This document shows, in pieces, positions 16,061 to 24,203 of a stretch of DNA of 64,000 nt. The stretch is from positions 24,709 to 88,708 of the forward strand of contig SVRS01000005.1 of assembly GCA_015064695.1 (NCBI GenBank). Reading direction: 5' to 3'. The notes beneath the pieces were generated by a model. The model did no database searches. It saw nothing but the letters and a program-made list of their open reading frames with translations, and was not told the origin of the DNA. The stretch is from Oscillospiraceae bacterium (GTDB lineage: Bacteria > Bacillota > Clostridia > Oscillospirales > CAG-272). A program made the translations under genes and the position numbers. Each line of letters begins with the position of its first letter. The stretch's first letter is position 1.

Positions 16061-17788
16061 TTAGTCCTTCTTCTTCAGAGCTACGAAAGCAGCAGCAGCG
16101 GAGAGAACAGCGATAGCGCCGAAACCAACAACGGAAGCGCAACCGTCATCTTCGGTAGCGGTGGTGCCGGCGGTGGTGCCAGCGGTGGTGCCAGCGGTGG
16201 TACCAGCGGTGGTACCGGCAGTGGTGCCAGCCTCGGTCTCCTCGTCGGTCTCCTCGGTGGTGCCAGCCTCGGTCTCATCGTCGGTCTCCTCAACGATGGG
16301 CTCCTCACCGGAGTAAATCAGAGCCTCGTTCTCGGTAGCGAAGAATGCGATCTCCTTCAGGTAGATAACGGCATCCTGGGTCATACCGGAGATGTCAACG
16401 TACATCTTGATGATCTGCTCGCAGTCATCGAAAATGCCCTCAACGTCGTAGATCAGGTACTGGTCCTCACCTTCCTTGTCGAAGTCGATACCACCGTACA
16501 GAGAACCGGTGGAGTACTCAACGTCGGACGCGGTGTTTGCATCGTAACCGATGAACTTGATGTTAAAGTCCTCAAACTCGTCCTCAACGGCCAGCTTGAT
16601 GACAATGTACTGAGCCTTGTCACCACCTACGGGCATGATGCCTGCACGGGTGCAGAATGCCTGGTACATAATGTCGAAGGAAACAGCGGTGATCTCGCCA
16701 CCGGTAACAACGTCGGTCTCGTTCTCCTCGGTCTTCATGAGCTTAGCGCCTTCCCAGCCCTCTTCGCCCTCGTAGGGGTACAGGTAGTCGAGCAGGTTGG
16801 TGGAGCCGTAGAAACCGATCAGGGGGATCATGTCGGTGTTCTTGTCGAACACGAGCTTCTCTGCGGTGTAACCGGTCAGGTCAGCACCACCGGCGAAGTT
16901 CTTGTCGAGCTCGGGGTCATAGCGCTCAACAGCGTCGATGGTGTTGCCGGAGCGGTAGTTGAACTTGTCGGCAGCAACGTTCTGAGCAACCTCATCAGCG
17001 GTCAGAGCGCGGTTGTAGATACGGAGAGAGTAGATCTCGCCACCCCATCTACGCAGGGGGTTGGTGTGACCAAAGTAAACGTAGTCCAGGGTCATGTTGT
17101 ACTGAGACTCACCCCAGTCAAGCTGGGTACCGTCGGAGTAGAGGTGAACGTTACCGGTCTGGTCCGGGTTGGACTCCTTGTCGCGGGTACCGTCGAACGC
17201 GGTCAGGTCGGAGGTAACGGACAGGGTGCAGCCGTTGAACTTCTCCCAAGCGTTCTTCATGGAAGGACGGTTGGAGTCGCCGTTGGAATCCTGGTTCTTG
17301 TACTCGAGCTTGAAGTACTCGTCACCGTTGGGATCGGTCTCGGAGCAACGGATGAATACGGACAGCTCGTCGTTAGCGGAGGACAGCAGAGTGATGTAGT
17401 TGGTAGCATCGTACTCCAGGCTGCCGGTTACGATCTCGATGGTGTAAGCGTTGCCCTGCAGAACGTTCTTAACGGCCTCGGGGAGCTCCAGGTATACACC
17501 GGTCTCGGGGTTGATCTTCAGAGAACCGTTCTCCCAAGAAATATGGTTCTTGGAAACAGCGGATCTCAGGTCGATGTGGTTGAGGTTACCGGTCAGGTCC
17601 TTCCAGTAGTCGGACATGGGGTCTACGGAACCGTTAGCATTGTTGGTAGCATCGTACCAAGCAACCAGGCCGTCCTTCACAACATCCTGGGGAGCCACAG
17701 CGGAAGCGCCGAAGGTGAAGCAAGTGAAGCAACCCAGAACCATGGTAGCGATCATTGCCACAGCAACAATCTTCTTCATAGTGTTCAT
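16061..17788 (-). CDS. Secreted LamG-domain surface protein with AGTT repeats and C-terminal anchor
   Basis: This 575-residue protein starts at 17788, behind AAAAAGGAG. A signal peptide covers about residues 1-30 (MKKIVAVAMIATMVLG onward). Residues 37-240 resemble a LamG/concanavalin A-like lectin fold, opening GLVAWYDATNNANG and ending GGEIYSLRIYNRALTADEV. A second beta-rich domain (about 300-500) is unassigned. An acidic stalk with DETEAGTT blocks and six AGTT repeats leads to a C-terminal GCASV, one hydrophobic helix and KKKD. The tail implies membrane or wall anchoring. Likely a carbohydrate-binding surface protein. It is expressed from a SARP-box promoter at 17902-17934 with a leader of about 110 nt. 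Confidence 0.8.
   Translation of the reverse strand: MNTMKKIVAVAMIATMVLGCFTCFTFGASAVAPQDVVKDGLVAWYDATNNANGSVDPMSDYWKDLTGNLNHIDLRSAVSKNHISWENGSLKINPETGVYLELPEAVKNVLQGNAYTIEIVTGSLEYDATNYITLLSSANDELSVFIRCSETDPNGDEYFKLEYKNQDSNGDSNRPSMKNAWEKFNGCTLSVTSDLTAFDGTRDKESNPDQTGNVHLYSDGTQLDWGESQYNMTLDYVYFGHTNPLRRWGGEIYSLRIYNRALTADEVAQNVAADKFNYRSGNTIDAVERYDPELDKNFAGGADLTGYTAEKLVFDKNTDMIPLIGFYGSTNLLDYLYPYEGEEGWEGAKLMKTEENETDVVTGGEITAVSFDIMYQAFCTRAGIMPVGGDKAQYIVIKLAVEDEFEDFNIKFIGYDANTASDVEYSTGSLYGGIDFDKEGEDQYLIYDVEGIFDDCEQIIKMYVDISGMTQDAVIYLKEIAFFATENEALIYSGEEPIVEETDDETEAGTTEETDEETEAGTTAGTTAGTTAGTTAGTTAGTTATEDDGCASVVGFGAIAVLSAAAAFVALKKKD
16157..16230. repeat. In-gene 12-bp minisatellite coding for AGTT
   Basis: Six tandem 12-bp units (plus-strand form GGTGGTGCCAGC with small variants) encode Ala-Gly-Thr-Thr in the stalk of the LamG protein. 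A longer acidic unit containing DEETEAGTT is also duplicated next to it. Repeat number is likely to vary between strains. Confidence 0.85.
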
Positions 17789-17901
17789 TGTAGTATTCTC
17801 CTTTTTAAATTTTTTCCGGGTCCGGGGATCTCCGTGATCTTTGCGTCCCCCTTGAACGTAAAGCATTGAGATAACAGACGTCCGGATTTAGGGGCATATG
17901 C

Positions 17902-17934
17902 ATTGTAGCACAGTGTGTCCAACATATGTCCAAC
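17902..17934 (-). promoter_or_regulatory. SARP-box promoter of the LamG gene
   Basis: In the direction of transcription this reads GTTGGACA-TAT-GTTGGACA, then 8 bp, then TACAAT. The two 8-bp direct repeats have an 11-bp period and replace a -35 box. The same arrangement recurs at 19010-19042. Known SARP activators bind heptamer repeats of 11-bp period lying 8 bp from the -10. Confidence 0.75.
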
Positions 17935-17992
17935 AAAAAATAGGTTATTTATGAAAAAAATATGACGTTTTGTTGTTTTTTATGAAAACGAT

Positions 17993-18970
17993 TCAAAAAA
18001 CCGTTTTTTCTCGGCTCAGAGTTGGGGTCAGGGTGATGGGGGCGCCGTATGAATCCCGGTGGCAGACCCGGGCGGTCAAGGCGCTTTGATCGTAAACGGC
18101 GGTCCATTGCGTGCCGTGAAAAACCTTGGCCATGGCGCTGAAAACCTCCCCGACCTCCGAGACGGGGGTGCTTGCGAGATAGTCGCTGAGGATCCCGTAG
18201 CGCTCGATGGAATTATTCCGCGCTTGCCCGAAATAGGGGCCGGGAGTGAGATAGTGGTTGGTCATAACGGCGGTCTCTACCACCGACATTTGATTATGGA
18301 TGTATTCTACGCACACGCTCCGCCCCTTCGCGTCCGAGATCAGATAGTGGACGGTCAGCCCCGTTGTGGTGGAGAGATCGTATTGGCGAAGGAGGTTCAG
18401 CGCCTCGTCGGTGGTGGCGGCCTTATCCAGGATCAGGCGGATGGCGGTGGTGATGGTCAGATGGGGCTTCCCTGTGGATTGCTTCAATTCCATGCCGTCG
18501 GGCAGAAGATTGACCGAAATGCAGACGCCCTGCTGGTTCATACCGTCCAAAGGAGCGTAGTAAGCGGCGATGGGGAGCTTGCTCGGCTCCAGGGGGCCGC
18601 TTCGCTTGGAAACGAAATCCGGGTTCACCGAGGAATAGGAGGCGTAGCCGTCCTCGGGAAAGGCGGTCAGCATCAGCAGGGGGCAATCTCCCCAATCGAA
18701 ATTCCGCCCGAACAGGTAGCCGTCGCGGCTCCGGGCCTGCATGGTGCTGCAGCCCATGCCCTCCACGCAGAAGCGCAAGCCCTCGGGGCTGTTCAGAATG
18801 CGGCGAATGAAGTCGTAGGTGCCGTCCTCGGTGTCGGCGCCGCCCTCGGCCAGGAATCGATCGAAGCCGAAATCTCCTGCGCAGGCAACGGTGCTGAAAT
18901 TCTCGGTAACGCGAGTGAAGGGGGCGAGTAAGCGGATCCCTGCGAAGCTGTCAGAGGATGAAGAATTCAT
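17993..18970 (-). CDS. Linear amide C-N hydrolase (choloylglycine hydrolase/C45-like Ntn enzyme)
   Basis: This 325-residue protein carries GMGCSTMQARSRDGYLFG around residues 71-88, followed by RNFDW. That matches Ntn hydrolases of the choloylglycine hydrolase, penicillin acylase and C45 group, in which a Cys (here C74) becomes the N-terminal nucleophile. The Gly-Cys junction suggests self-cleavage after a propeptide of about 73 residues. Other family-like blocks are DGMNQQGVCISVNLLPDG and the Asn-rich TNHYLTPG. Substrate could be a conjugated bile acid, acyl amide or peptide; this is not decided. No signal peptide. Start at 18970 follows AAGGAGGTTTTC, with a SARP-box promoter 40 nt upstream. 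Confidence 0.82.
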   Translation of the reverse strand: MNSSSSDSFAGIRLLAPFTRVTENFSTVACAGDFGFDRFLAEGGADTEDGTYDFIRRILNSPEGLRFCVEGMGCSTMQARSRDGYLFGRNFDWGDCPLLMLTAFPEDGYASYSSVNPDFVSKRSGPLEPSKLPIAAYYAPLDGMNQQGVCISVNLLPDGMELKQSTGKPHLTITTAIRLILDKAATTDEALNLLRQYDLSTTTGLTVHYLISDAKGRSVCVEYIHNQMSVVETAVMTNHYLTPGPYFGQARNNSIERYGILSDYLASTPVSEVGEVFSAMAKVFHGTQWTAVYDQSALTARVCHRDSYGAPITLTPTLSREKTVF

Positions 18971-19009
18971 GAAAACCTCCTTGTTGGGATGATTTTGCCG
19001 GATGGTATC

Positions 19010-19042
19010 ATTCTACTGCGGCCTGTCCAACGGATGTCCAAC
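19010..19042 (-). promoter_or_regulatory. SARP-box promoter of the amide hydrolase gene
   Basis: In the direction of transcription it reads GTTGGACA-TCC-GTTGGACA, then 8 bp, then TAGAAT. Geometry and 8-mer are identical to 17902-17934. It lies in the divergent region next to the SARP-type response regulator gene. Confidence 0.75.
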
Positions 19043-19093
19043 AGAATCGGGGGGCTTTTGGCAAAATTCATGAAAGAAAATTTCAAAATACTC

Positions 19094-19122
19094 TTGTAAA
19101 TCGTGAGAATTAATGATATAAT
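19094..19122 (+). promoter_or_regulatory. Sigma-A promoter of the response regulator gene
   Basis: TTGTAA at 19094-19099, a 17-bp spacer and TATAAT at 19117-19122 lie about 45 bp upstream of the ATG at 19168. The SARP box at 19024-19042 is about 50 bp further upstream and points the other way. Confidence 0.8.
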
Positions 19123-19167
19123 AGGGAAAATGGATTCCGATGATCCGTTCAGCGAAAGGAGGACGGT

Positions 19168-19974
19168 ATGAAAGCAATCTGTGTTGACGGCGACGCCGCC
19201 ACCCTGGAATTGGCGGAGGCCGTTTGTATGGGACATCCCCTCGTGCGGGAGGTAAAGACCTTTTCCTGCGTGGCGGATGCCATGGCGTGGTTGGAGGAGG
19301 AGGCGGTCAATCTGGCGCTTCTTGCCGATGAGCTGGCCGACGGCCCCGGGATGCTTTTGGCCGCTGAGATCCGACGGAAGAACCCGGCGGCGGCCGTGGT
19401 GTTCCTGGCAGGCTCGGAGCGGTACGCCGTGCGCGCCTTTGAGATTCATGCCTCGGGTTACCTGCTGAAGCCTGTTCAACGGAAGCGATTGGAGGAGGAG
19501 GTGGAGTATGCTCTGACGGGCGGTGTGGTTCGCACCTCCTGCCACATCGAGGTGAGAACGTTCGGAAACTTCGAGCTGCTTGTGGACGGCGCAACCGTGA
19601 GCTTTACCCGCTCCAAGGCCAAGGAGCTGCTGGCGTACCTGGTGGACAAGCACGGGAGCGGCGTGACGCGGGCGGAGATCTTTGCGGTGCTTTGGGAGAG
19701 CGGCGAATACGATCGCTCCATGCAGAAGCAGGTGGACGTGATCATTCGCAGCCTGCGGGATACTCTGGAGCAGTACGGTGTCAGCGAGATCCTGGAGCTG
19801 AAGCGGGGATCTATGCGGGTTCATCCCGAGCTGATCGATTGCGACCTCTACCGATTTCTGGACGGTGACCCGCGGGCGGTCAATCAATTTTGCGGGGAAT
19901 ATATGAGCGCGTATTCCTGGGCGACATTTACCGAGGCACACCTGGAGCAGAAGGTGTACGGAGGGAAGAAGTAG
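19168..19974 (+). CDS. Orphan SARP-type (SAPR) response regulator with degenerate receiver
   Basis: This 268-residue protein has a receiver-like domain (about residues 1-118) and a winged-helix domain of the OmpR/SARP kind (about 125-215, beginning IEVRTFGNFELLVDG and containing KAKELLAYLVDKHG). A short C-terminus follows instead of a full bacterial transcriptional activation domain. The acidic pocket is partly kept (VDGDA) and YLLKP supplies the Lys, but the position aligned with the phosphorylated Asp is Ala53, with Asp54 next to it. No histidine kinase is nearby. Two promoters with SARP-box geometry lie next door. RBS is AAAGGAGG. Confidence 0.82.
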   Translation: MKAICVDGDAATLELAEAVCMGHPLVREVKTFSCVADAMAWLEEEAVNLALLADELADGPGMLLAAEIRRKNPAAAVVFLAGSERYAVRAFEIHASGYLLKPVQRKRLEEEVEYALTGGVVRTSCHIEVRTFGNFELLVDGATVSFTRSKAKELLAYLVDKHGSGVTRAEIFAVLWESGEYDRSMQKQVDVIIRSLRDTLEQYGVSEILELKRGSMRVHPELIDCDLYRFLDGDPRAVNQFCGEYMSAYSWATFTEAHLEQKVYGGKK

Positions 19975-20076
19975 GGCCTCCGGGACTGCGCTGCGGGTAT
20001 ATATATTTAAAAGGATGATTTTCGTCGCTTTCGGCGGCGGATTCAATCAATAAAAACACACTAAAGGAGTGACTTT

Positions 20077-20679
20077 ATGCAAGCAACATTCTGGATCGGC
20101 CAGGCGTTCAGCATCCTGGCGGTCATCATTTCCTTCATCTCGTATCAGATGAAAACCAGTCGAGGGATTCTCGTGTCTCTGTCCTTGGCTACGCTGATGT
20201 CCTGCATCGCGTACGCCATTCTCGGTCGAGCGGGAGGTCTGTGGCTGAATGTGATCTGCATCGTGCGGAACGTTTGTTACTATTTCAAGGACAAGCCCAT
20301 TCTCTCGTCCAAACTGGTTCCCGTGGTGTTAGCCGCTATCATGGGTGTTGCGGGAGCCTGGTCCTGGGAGGCTTACTATTCGATCTTTTTCGTGGTGGGG
20401 CTTGTGCTGAACACCCTGGCTATGGGCTATTTCGGGCCTCAGAACCTGAGAAAGAGCATCCTGGTGACCTCTACCATGATCTTGATCTACAACATCGGCC
20501 CCATCCTCGCTCCCATCTTTACGGGGACCATCTTCAGCGGCTCTGCGGAGGTTACCGCCCAGATCGGCAAGATCTCGGTGGGCGGAGTGATCAACGAATC
20601 GGTGTCTATCGCGTCTGCTGCCATAGGCCTCATTCGATACCGCAAAAAGGTCGATGAAACTGCACAGAACCCTGCATAA
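20077..20679 (+). CDS. YgjV-family inner membrane protein
   Basis: This 200-residue protein has about six hydrophobic segments and resembles the Imp-YgjV family (FISYQMKTSRGILVSLSLATL, RNVCYYFKDKP). Members are putative inner membrane proteins linked to sugar uptake loci, with function not firmly known. Start at 20077 follows AAAGGAG. It is 102 nt after the response regulator and may share its transcript. The DUF4838 gene follows 50 nt later. Confidence 0.8.
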   Translation: MQATFWIGQAFSILAVIISFISYQMKTSRGILVSLSLATLMSCIAYAILGRAGGLWLNVICIVRNVCYYFKDKPILSSKLVPVVLAAIMGVAGAWSWEAYYSIFFVVGLVLNTLAMGYFGPQNLRKSILVTSTMILIYNIGPILAPIFTGTIFSGSAEVTAQIGKISVGGVINESVSIASAAIGLIRYRKKVDETAQNPA

Positions 20680-20681
20680 AT

Positions 20682-20713
20682 AAACATATGATTTAGAAAC
20701 AAACAATATGTTT
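20682..20713. promoter_or_regulatory. Inverted repeat before the DUF4838 gene, operator candidate
   Basis: AAACATAT and ATATGTTT form an 8-bp inverted repeat with 16 bp between arms, ending 16 nt before the ATG at 20730. It could be an operator or a small hairpin covering the leader. Confidence 0.35.
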
Positions 20714-20729
20714 CGAAAAGGAGACAAAC

Positions 20730-22310
20730 ATGAGAGCTTTGACAGTAAAGGGAATTCGATTTGACTGCGCCCGTGTTCTTGCCGGCGAGAGCGCTCCCGA
20801 GCAGTACGCTGCCTCGGAGCTTGTTCAGTACCTGGATAAAATGGGCGTTCCCACCGAGGGCGGCGAGGCGGTCCTCACGTTTGAATTGGGCCTGGACCCA
20901 GCCATTGGCCGCGACGGCTATGCGGTGCGGGCTTTTGAGAATCGTGTTGCTATTGTGGGTGGAAATGGCCGCGGTCTTATCTACGGCGTGTATGCGTTCC
21001 TGGAGAAGTACGCCGGCGCGCGCTTCTTTATGCCTGGTCTGGAGACCCTGGGCGAGGGGGATATTGCCGTGGACGAGGATGACTCCTTTACCCCCGTTTT
21101 CGAGTTCCGTCAGACCGACTGGCAGTGCGGAAGCAACGACGCGGATTGGCGGGTGAAGAATCGGGTCAACTACTTCGCTCGCGGCAATACGCCCGCCGAG
21201 AAGGGCGGTCAGATGAAGTACGGTGGCTTCGTACATACGCTGGGTAGCTTTACGGGCACGCCCGGGGATCAACAGCCCTGCCTCTCTGATCCCGAAAATC
21301 TGAAAAAGACCATCGCCGCTGTTCGGAATATTTTGGAAAAGGATCCCGAGGTGACCATTGTTTCAGTGTCTCAAAACGATAATGTGAGCTTCTGTAAGTG
21401 CGAGAGGTGCGCCGCCGTGGATGCCGAGGAGGGAAGCCATGCGGGTACCCTCATCCGCTTTGTTAATGAGGTGGCCGCCGATATCGAGAAGGATTACCCT
21501 CACGTGGTCATCGATACCCTGGCTTACCAGTATTCCCGAGCTGTGCCCCGCATGACCAAGCCCCGCGAGAACGTCTGCGTTCGTCTGTGCTCCATCGAGT
21601 GCTGCTTCTCCCATCCCTTGGATGACGAAAGCTGCCCGGAGAACAAGAAGTTCCACCACGACATCGTGGATTGGAGCAGGATCTGCGACCGCATCTACAT
21701 TTGGGACTACGTGACCGATTTCAGCTACTACATTCCCACCTTCCCCAATTTCCAGGTTCTTCGTCAGAATATGCGCTTCTTTGCCGAGCATGGGGTCAAG
21801 GGTATGTACCCCGAGGGCAACTACAACTCTCCGGCATCGGGTGAGTTTGGTGAGCTGCGGTGCTATCTTCTGGCGAAGCTCATGTGGAATCCGCTCATGA
21901 GCTCCACGGAGTATTACCGTCACATGGACGAGTTCCTGGCCGCTTACTACGGCGAAGGCTGGCGGTATATCCGCGCATACATTGACTTCACCTGCTCCGA
22001 GGCCACCGGTACCCACATGAGCATCTGGGCCAATCCCTTCCATATCATCCCCCGCGAGAAATACGTGGCCATGGAGGATACCTTCGACACCTGGTGGGAT
22101 AAGGCCGAGGCTATGGCGGGCGACCGTCTGGAGGCTGTTCGCCGCTCCCGGATCCAGTGGCGGTACATCAAGCTCATGCTCCATCCCAACGAGGAGGAGG
22201 GCAAGGCTCTGCGAGCCGACGTGGAAGCGGCCAACATCCGTTGGAACGAGTGGAAAAATCTTCCCGATAATGTGGACTACGCAAGGTCTCCCGATCAGTG
22301 GTTTGATTGA
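20730..22310 (+). CDS. DUF4838 protein, cytoplasmic form
   Basis: This 526-residue protein has an N-terminal alpha-glucuronidase or GH20b-like beta domain (about 1-100, with GNGRGLIYGVYAFLEKY) followed by the DUF4838 region. Typical blocks are VSVSQNDN, the Cys motif FCKCERC near residue 223, CSIECCFSHPL near 290 and FGELRCYLLAKLMWNP near 375. DUF4838 proteins are thought to be glycoside hydrolases or relatives; the reaction is unknown. It lacks a signal peptide, unlike its paralogue at 61279-63483, which is a lipoprotein. Start at 20730 follows AAAAGGAG. Confidence 0.8.
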   Translation: MRALTVKGIRFDCARVLAGESAPEQYAASELVQYLDKMGVPTEGGEAVLTFELGLDPAIGRDGYAVRAFENRVAIVGGNGRGLIYGVYAFLEKYAGARFFMPGLETLGEGDIAVDEDDSFTPVFEFRQTDWQCGSNDADWRVKNRVNYFARGNTPAEKGGQMKYGGFVHTLGSFTGTPGDQQPCLSDPENLKKTIAAVRNILEKDPEVTIVSVSQNDNVSFCKCERCAAVDAEEGSHAGTLIRFVNEVAADIEKDYPHVVIDTLAYQYSRAVPRMTKPRENVCVRLCSIECCFSHPLDDESCPENKKFHHDIVDWSRICDRIYIWDYVTDFSYYIPTFPNFQVLRQNMRFFAEHGVKGMYPEGNYNSPASGEFGELRCYLLAKLMWNPLMSSTEYYRHMDEFLAAYYGEGWRYIRAYIDFTCSEATGTHMSIWANPFHIIPREKYVAMEDTFDTWWDKAEAMAGDRLEAVRRSRIQWRYIKLMLHPNEEEGKALRADVEAANIRWNEWKNLPDNVDYARSPDQWFD

Positions 22311-22514
22311 CGTTTGAGAGAACTGTGACGGATGCTCACCATGGAAGGCAAGGGGCCGTAAGCTGACCGAGGGAATCGCGAAAACCCTGGGTGACGGTGC
22401 CGAAATCCGGCGTGCAGAACAAATCAAAGCGCTTTTGGCGGGCGCGATATGTCCGCTCTCGCTTTGGCCATCCGCATTTTGCGGGCTGAATACAACTGAA
22501 TGGAGAAAACAACT

Positions 22515-23372
22515 ATGACATGCTCTGAAATTAACATTCGTGATCCGTATGTGATCTACGAGAACGGAACCTACTATATGTACGGCACCCGCGCCGCCAA
22601 TTTCGGCCGCTTGACGGGGGGATTTGACGTCTACACATCCACCGATATGGAGACCTGGAGCGATCCGATCCCTTGCTTTGATTCTGAAAAGTTCGGCCTG
22701 AATCGCGAGTGCAACTGGGCGCCCGAGGTGCATATCTATCAAGGCGCCTACTACCTGTTGGCTACCTTTACCCGGGAGTGCGGTCTGCGAGGCACCTTCA
22801 TCCTGCGGGCAGACAACCCCTTGGGGCCTTTCGTTCCCCACGGCGAGAAGCAGCTAACCCCCGACGAGTGGGAATGCCTGGACGGTACCCTGTACGTCAG
22901 CCTCGAGGGAATACCTTACCTGGTGTTCTGCCACGAGCATACCCAGATTACCGACGGTACCATCTGCTATATCCGGCTGAGCGAGGATCTGACTCACTCC
23001 GTGGGCGAGGCCGTGACCATGTTCAAGGCCTCTGAGTCGGGCTGGGCCGAGGGAATCCCCTACGGAGGAGGAACCAACTACGTCACCGACGGTCCCTTTA
23101 TGTACCGTACTGAGACAGGGGAGCTGATCATGATCTGGTCCTCCTTTATCGGCGGTCGTTACGTGGTTCTCCCCGTAAAGTTCAAGGACGGCAAGCTGGG
23201 TATGAATTTTGAACATCAAGCTCCCATCATCACCGAGGACGGTGGTCACGGAATGATCTTCCGTGACGACGAGCAGCTCTACCTCACCTTCCACTCCCCC
23301 AACGCATCGGGCTCGGAGCATCCGTTCTTCGTGAAGCTCGCAGATATGGGGGATCGCATCGAGCGAAGATAA
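22515..23372 (+). CDS. GH43-like five-bladed beta-propeller glycosidase
   Basis: This 285-residue protein has the GH43 signature INIRDPYVIYENGTYYMYGT at its N-terminus (the Asp of RDPY is the expected base), NWAPEVH near residue 70, and ECLDGTLYV and DGPFMYRTETGEL further on, where the second acidic residues are expected. Family members are arabinofuranosidases or xylosidases. No signal peptide. The ATG at 22515 has GGAG at good spacing; the in-frame ATG at 22500 has none. It leads a run of GH43, ThuA and two Gfo/Idh genes. Confidence 0.85.
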   Translation: MTCSEINIRDPYVIYENGTYYMYGTRAANFGRLTGGFDVYTSTDMETWSDPIPCFDSEKFGLNRECNWAPEVHIYQGAYYLLATFTRECGLRGTFILRADNPLGPFVPHGEKQLTPDEWECLDGTLYVSLEGIPYLVFCHEHTQITDGTICYIRLSEDLTHSVGEAVTMFKASESGWAEGIPYGGGTNYVTDGPFMYRTETGELIMIWSSFIGGRYVVLPVKFKDGKLGMNFEHQAPIITEDGGHGMIFRDDEQLYLTFHSPNASGSEHPFFVKLADMGDRIERR

Positions 23373-23457
23373 GTGACGAAATCGACAGAAGTGACTGAAA
23401 ACGAAAACCGTGAAACCGTGAAACCCCTAAATCTCCCTTACAGAAAGGAACTATGCC

Positions 23458-24180
23458 ATGAAAAAAGCATTGATCTTCCAAGGCGGCTGGGATGGCCACG
23501 AGCCTCAGCTGACCTCCAAGCGCTTTGCCGGTATGCTGGAAAAGAACGGCATCGCCGCGGAAATTTACGACGACCACACCTGCTTTGGTGATTTTGAAAA
23601 GCTGTTGACCTACGATCTCATTGTTGCCTGCTGGACCATGGGCGGCATGGAGGGCCAGTATTCCCAAAACATTTCCGAGGCGGTTGCCCGGGGAGTGGGC
23701 CTGGCGGGCTGTCACGGCGGTATGTGCGACGCGTTTCGCTCGGATACCCAGTGGCAGTTTATGACCGGCGGTCAGTGGGTCAGCCATCCCGGCGGCGACG
23801 GCGTGGAGTACACCGTCAATATCCGCCGCGGCACCTCTCCCATCGTGGAGGGGCTGGAGGATTTCCCTGTCAAGAGTGAGCATTACTACCTCCACGTGGA
23901 CCCTGCCGTCGAGGTGCTGGCTACCACCCGTTTTCCCCTGATCAACTACTACCACGCCTCCAATAAACCCGTGGATATGCCCGTGGTCTGGACCAAATAC
24001 TGGGGTGTAGGCCGTGTGTTCTACAATTCTCTCGGCCATCACGATGACGTGTTCGACAACTCCCCCAACGCCGCCATCCTCATGGAGCGCGGCATGGTCT
24101 GGGCCGCAGGCGGTAAGGAGTTCAACGAAAAGCACGGACTCACCGTGGACCGCTACCTCAATAACGCGAAAATGTACTGA
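23458..24180 (+). CDS. ThuA-like domain protein
   Basis: This 240-residue protein matches the ThuA (trehalose utilisation) family, a glutamine-amidotransferase-like fold. Family blocks are ALIFQGGWDGHEPQLTSKRF at the start, GVGLAGCHGGMCDAF near residue 80 and VFYNSLGHHDDVF near 195. ThuA proteins occur with Gfo/Idh oxidoreductases in sugar pathways; ThuA with ThuB acts in 3-ketotrehalose metabolism in rhizobia. Here two Gfo/Idh genes follow, the first after 23 nt, so all three probably work together on a keto-sugar pathway. Confidence 0.85.
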   Translation: MKKALIFQGGWDGHEPQLTSKRFAGMLEKNGIAAEIYDDHTCFGDFEKLLTYDLIVACWTMGGMEGQYSQNISEAVARGVGLAGCHGGMCDAFRSDTQWQFMTGGQWVSHPGGDGVEYTVNIRRGTSPIVEGLEDFPVKSEHYYLHVDPAVEVLATTRFPLINYYHASNKPVDMPVVWTKYWGVGRVFYNSLGHHDDVFDNSPNAAILMERGMVWAAGGKEFNEKHGLTVDRYLNNAKMY

Positions 24181-24203
24181 AAAACAACGGGAGGAAATTT
24201 ACC

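Noticed and set aside
16157..16230. Regular 12-bp repeats that could suggest a CRISPR or regulatory array
   Set aside because: They are in frame and encode AGTT in the stalk of a secreted protein; units are contiguous, with no spacers.
17888..17940. PhoB-type operator instead of a SARP box
   Set aside because: The 11-bp repeat period fits PhoB too, but the repeat core is not TGTCA-like on the coding strand and the neighbouring regulator has the SARP-type domain order; PhoB-like binding remains a lesser alternative.
22311..22514. Riboswitch before GH43
   Set aside because: No known aptamer core was recognised, and no terminator or sequestering stem next to the GH43 ribosome binding site was found.
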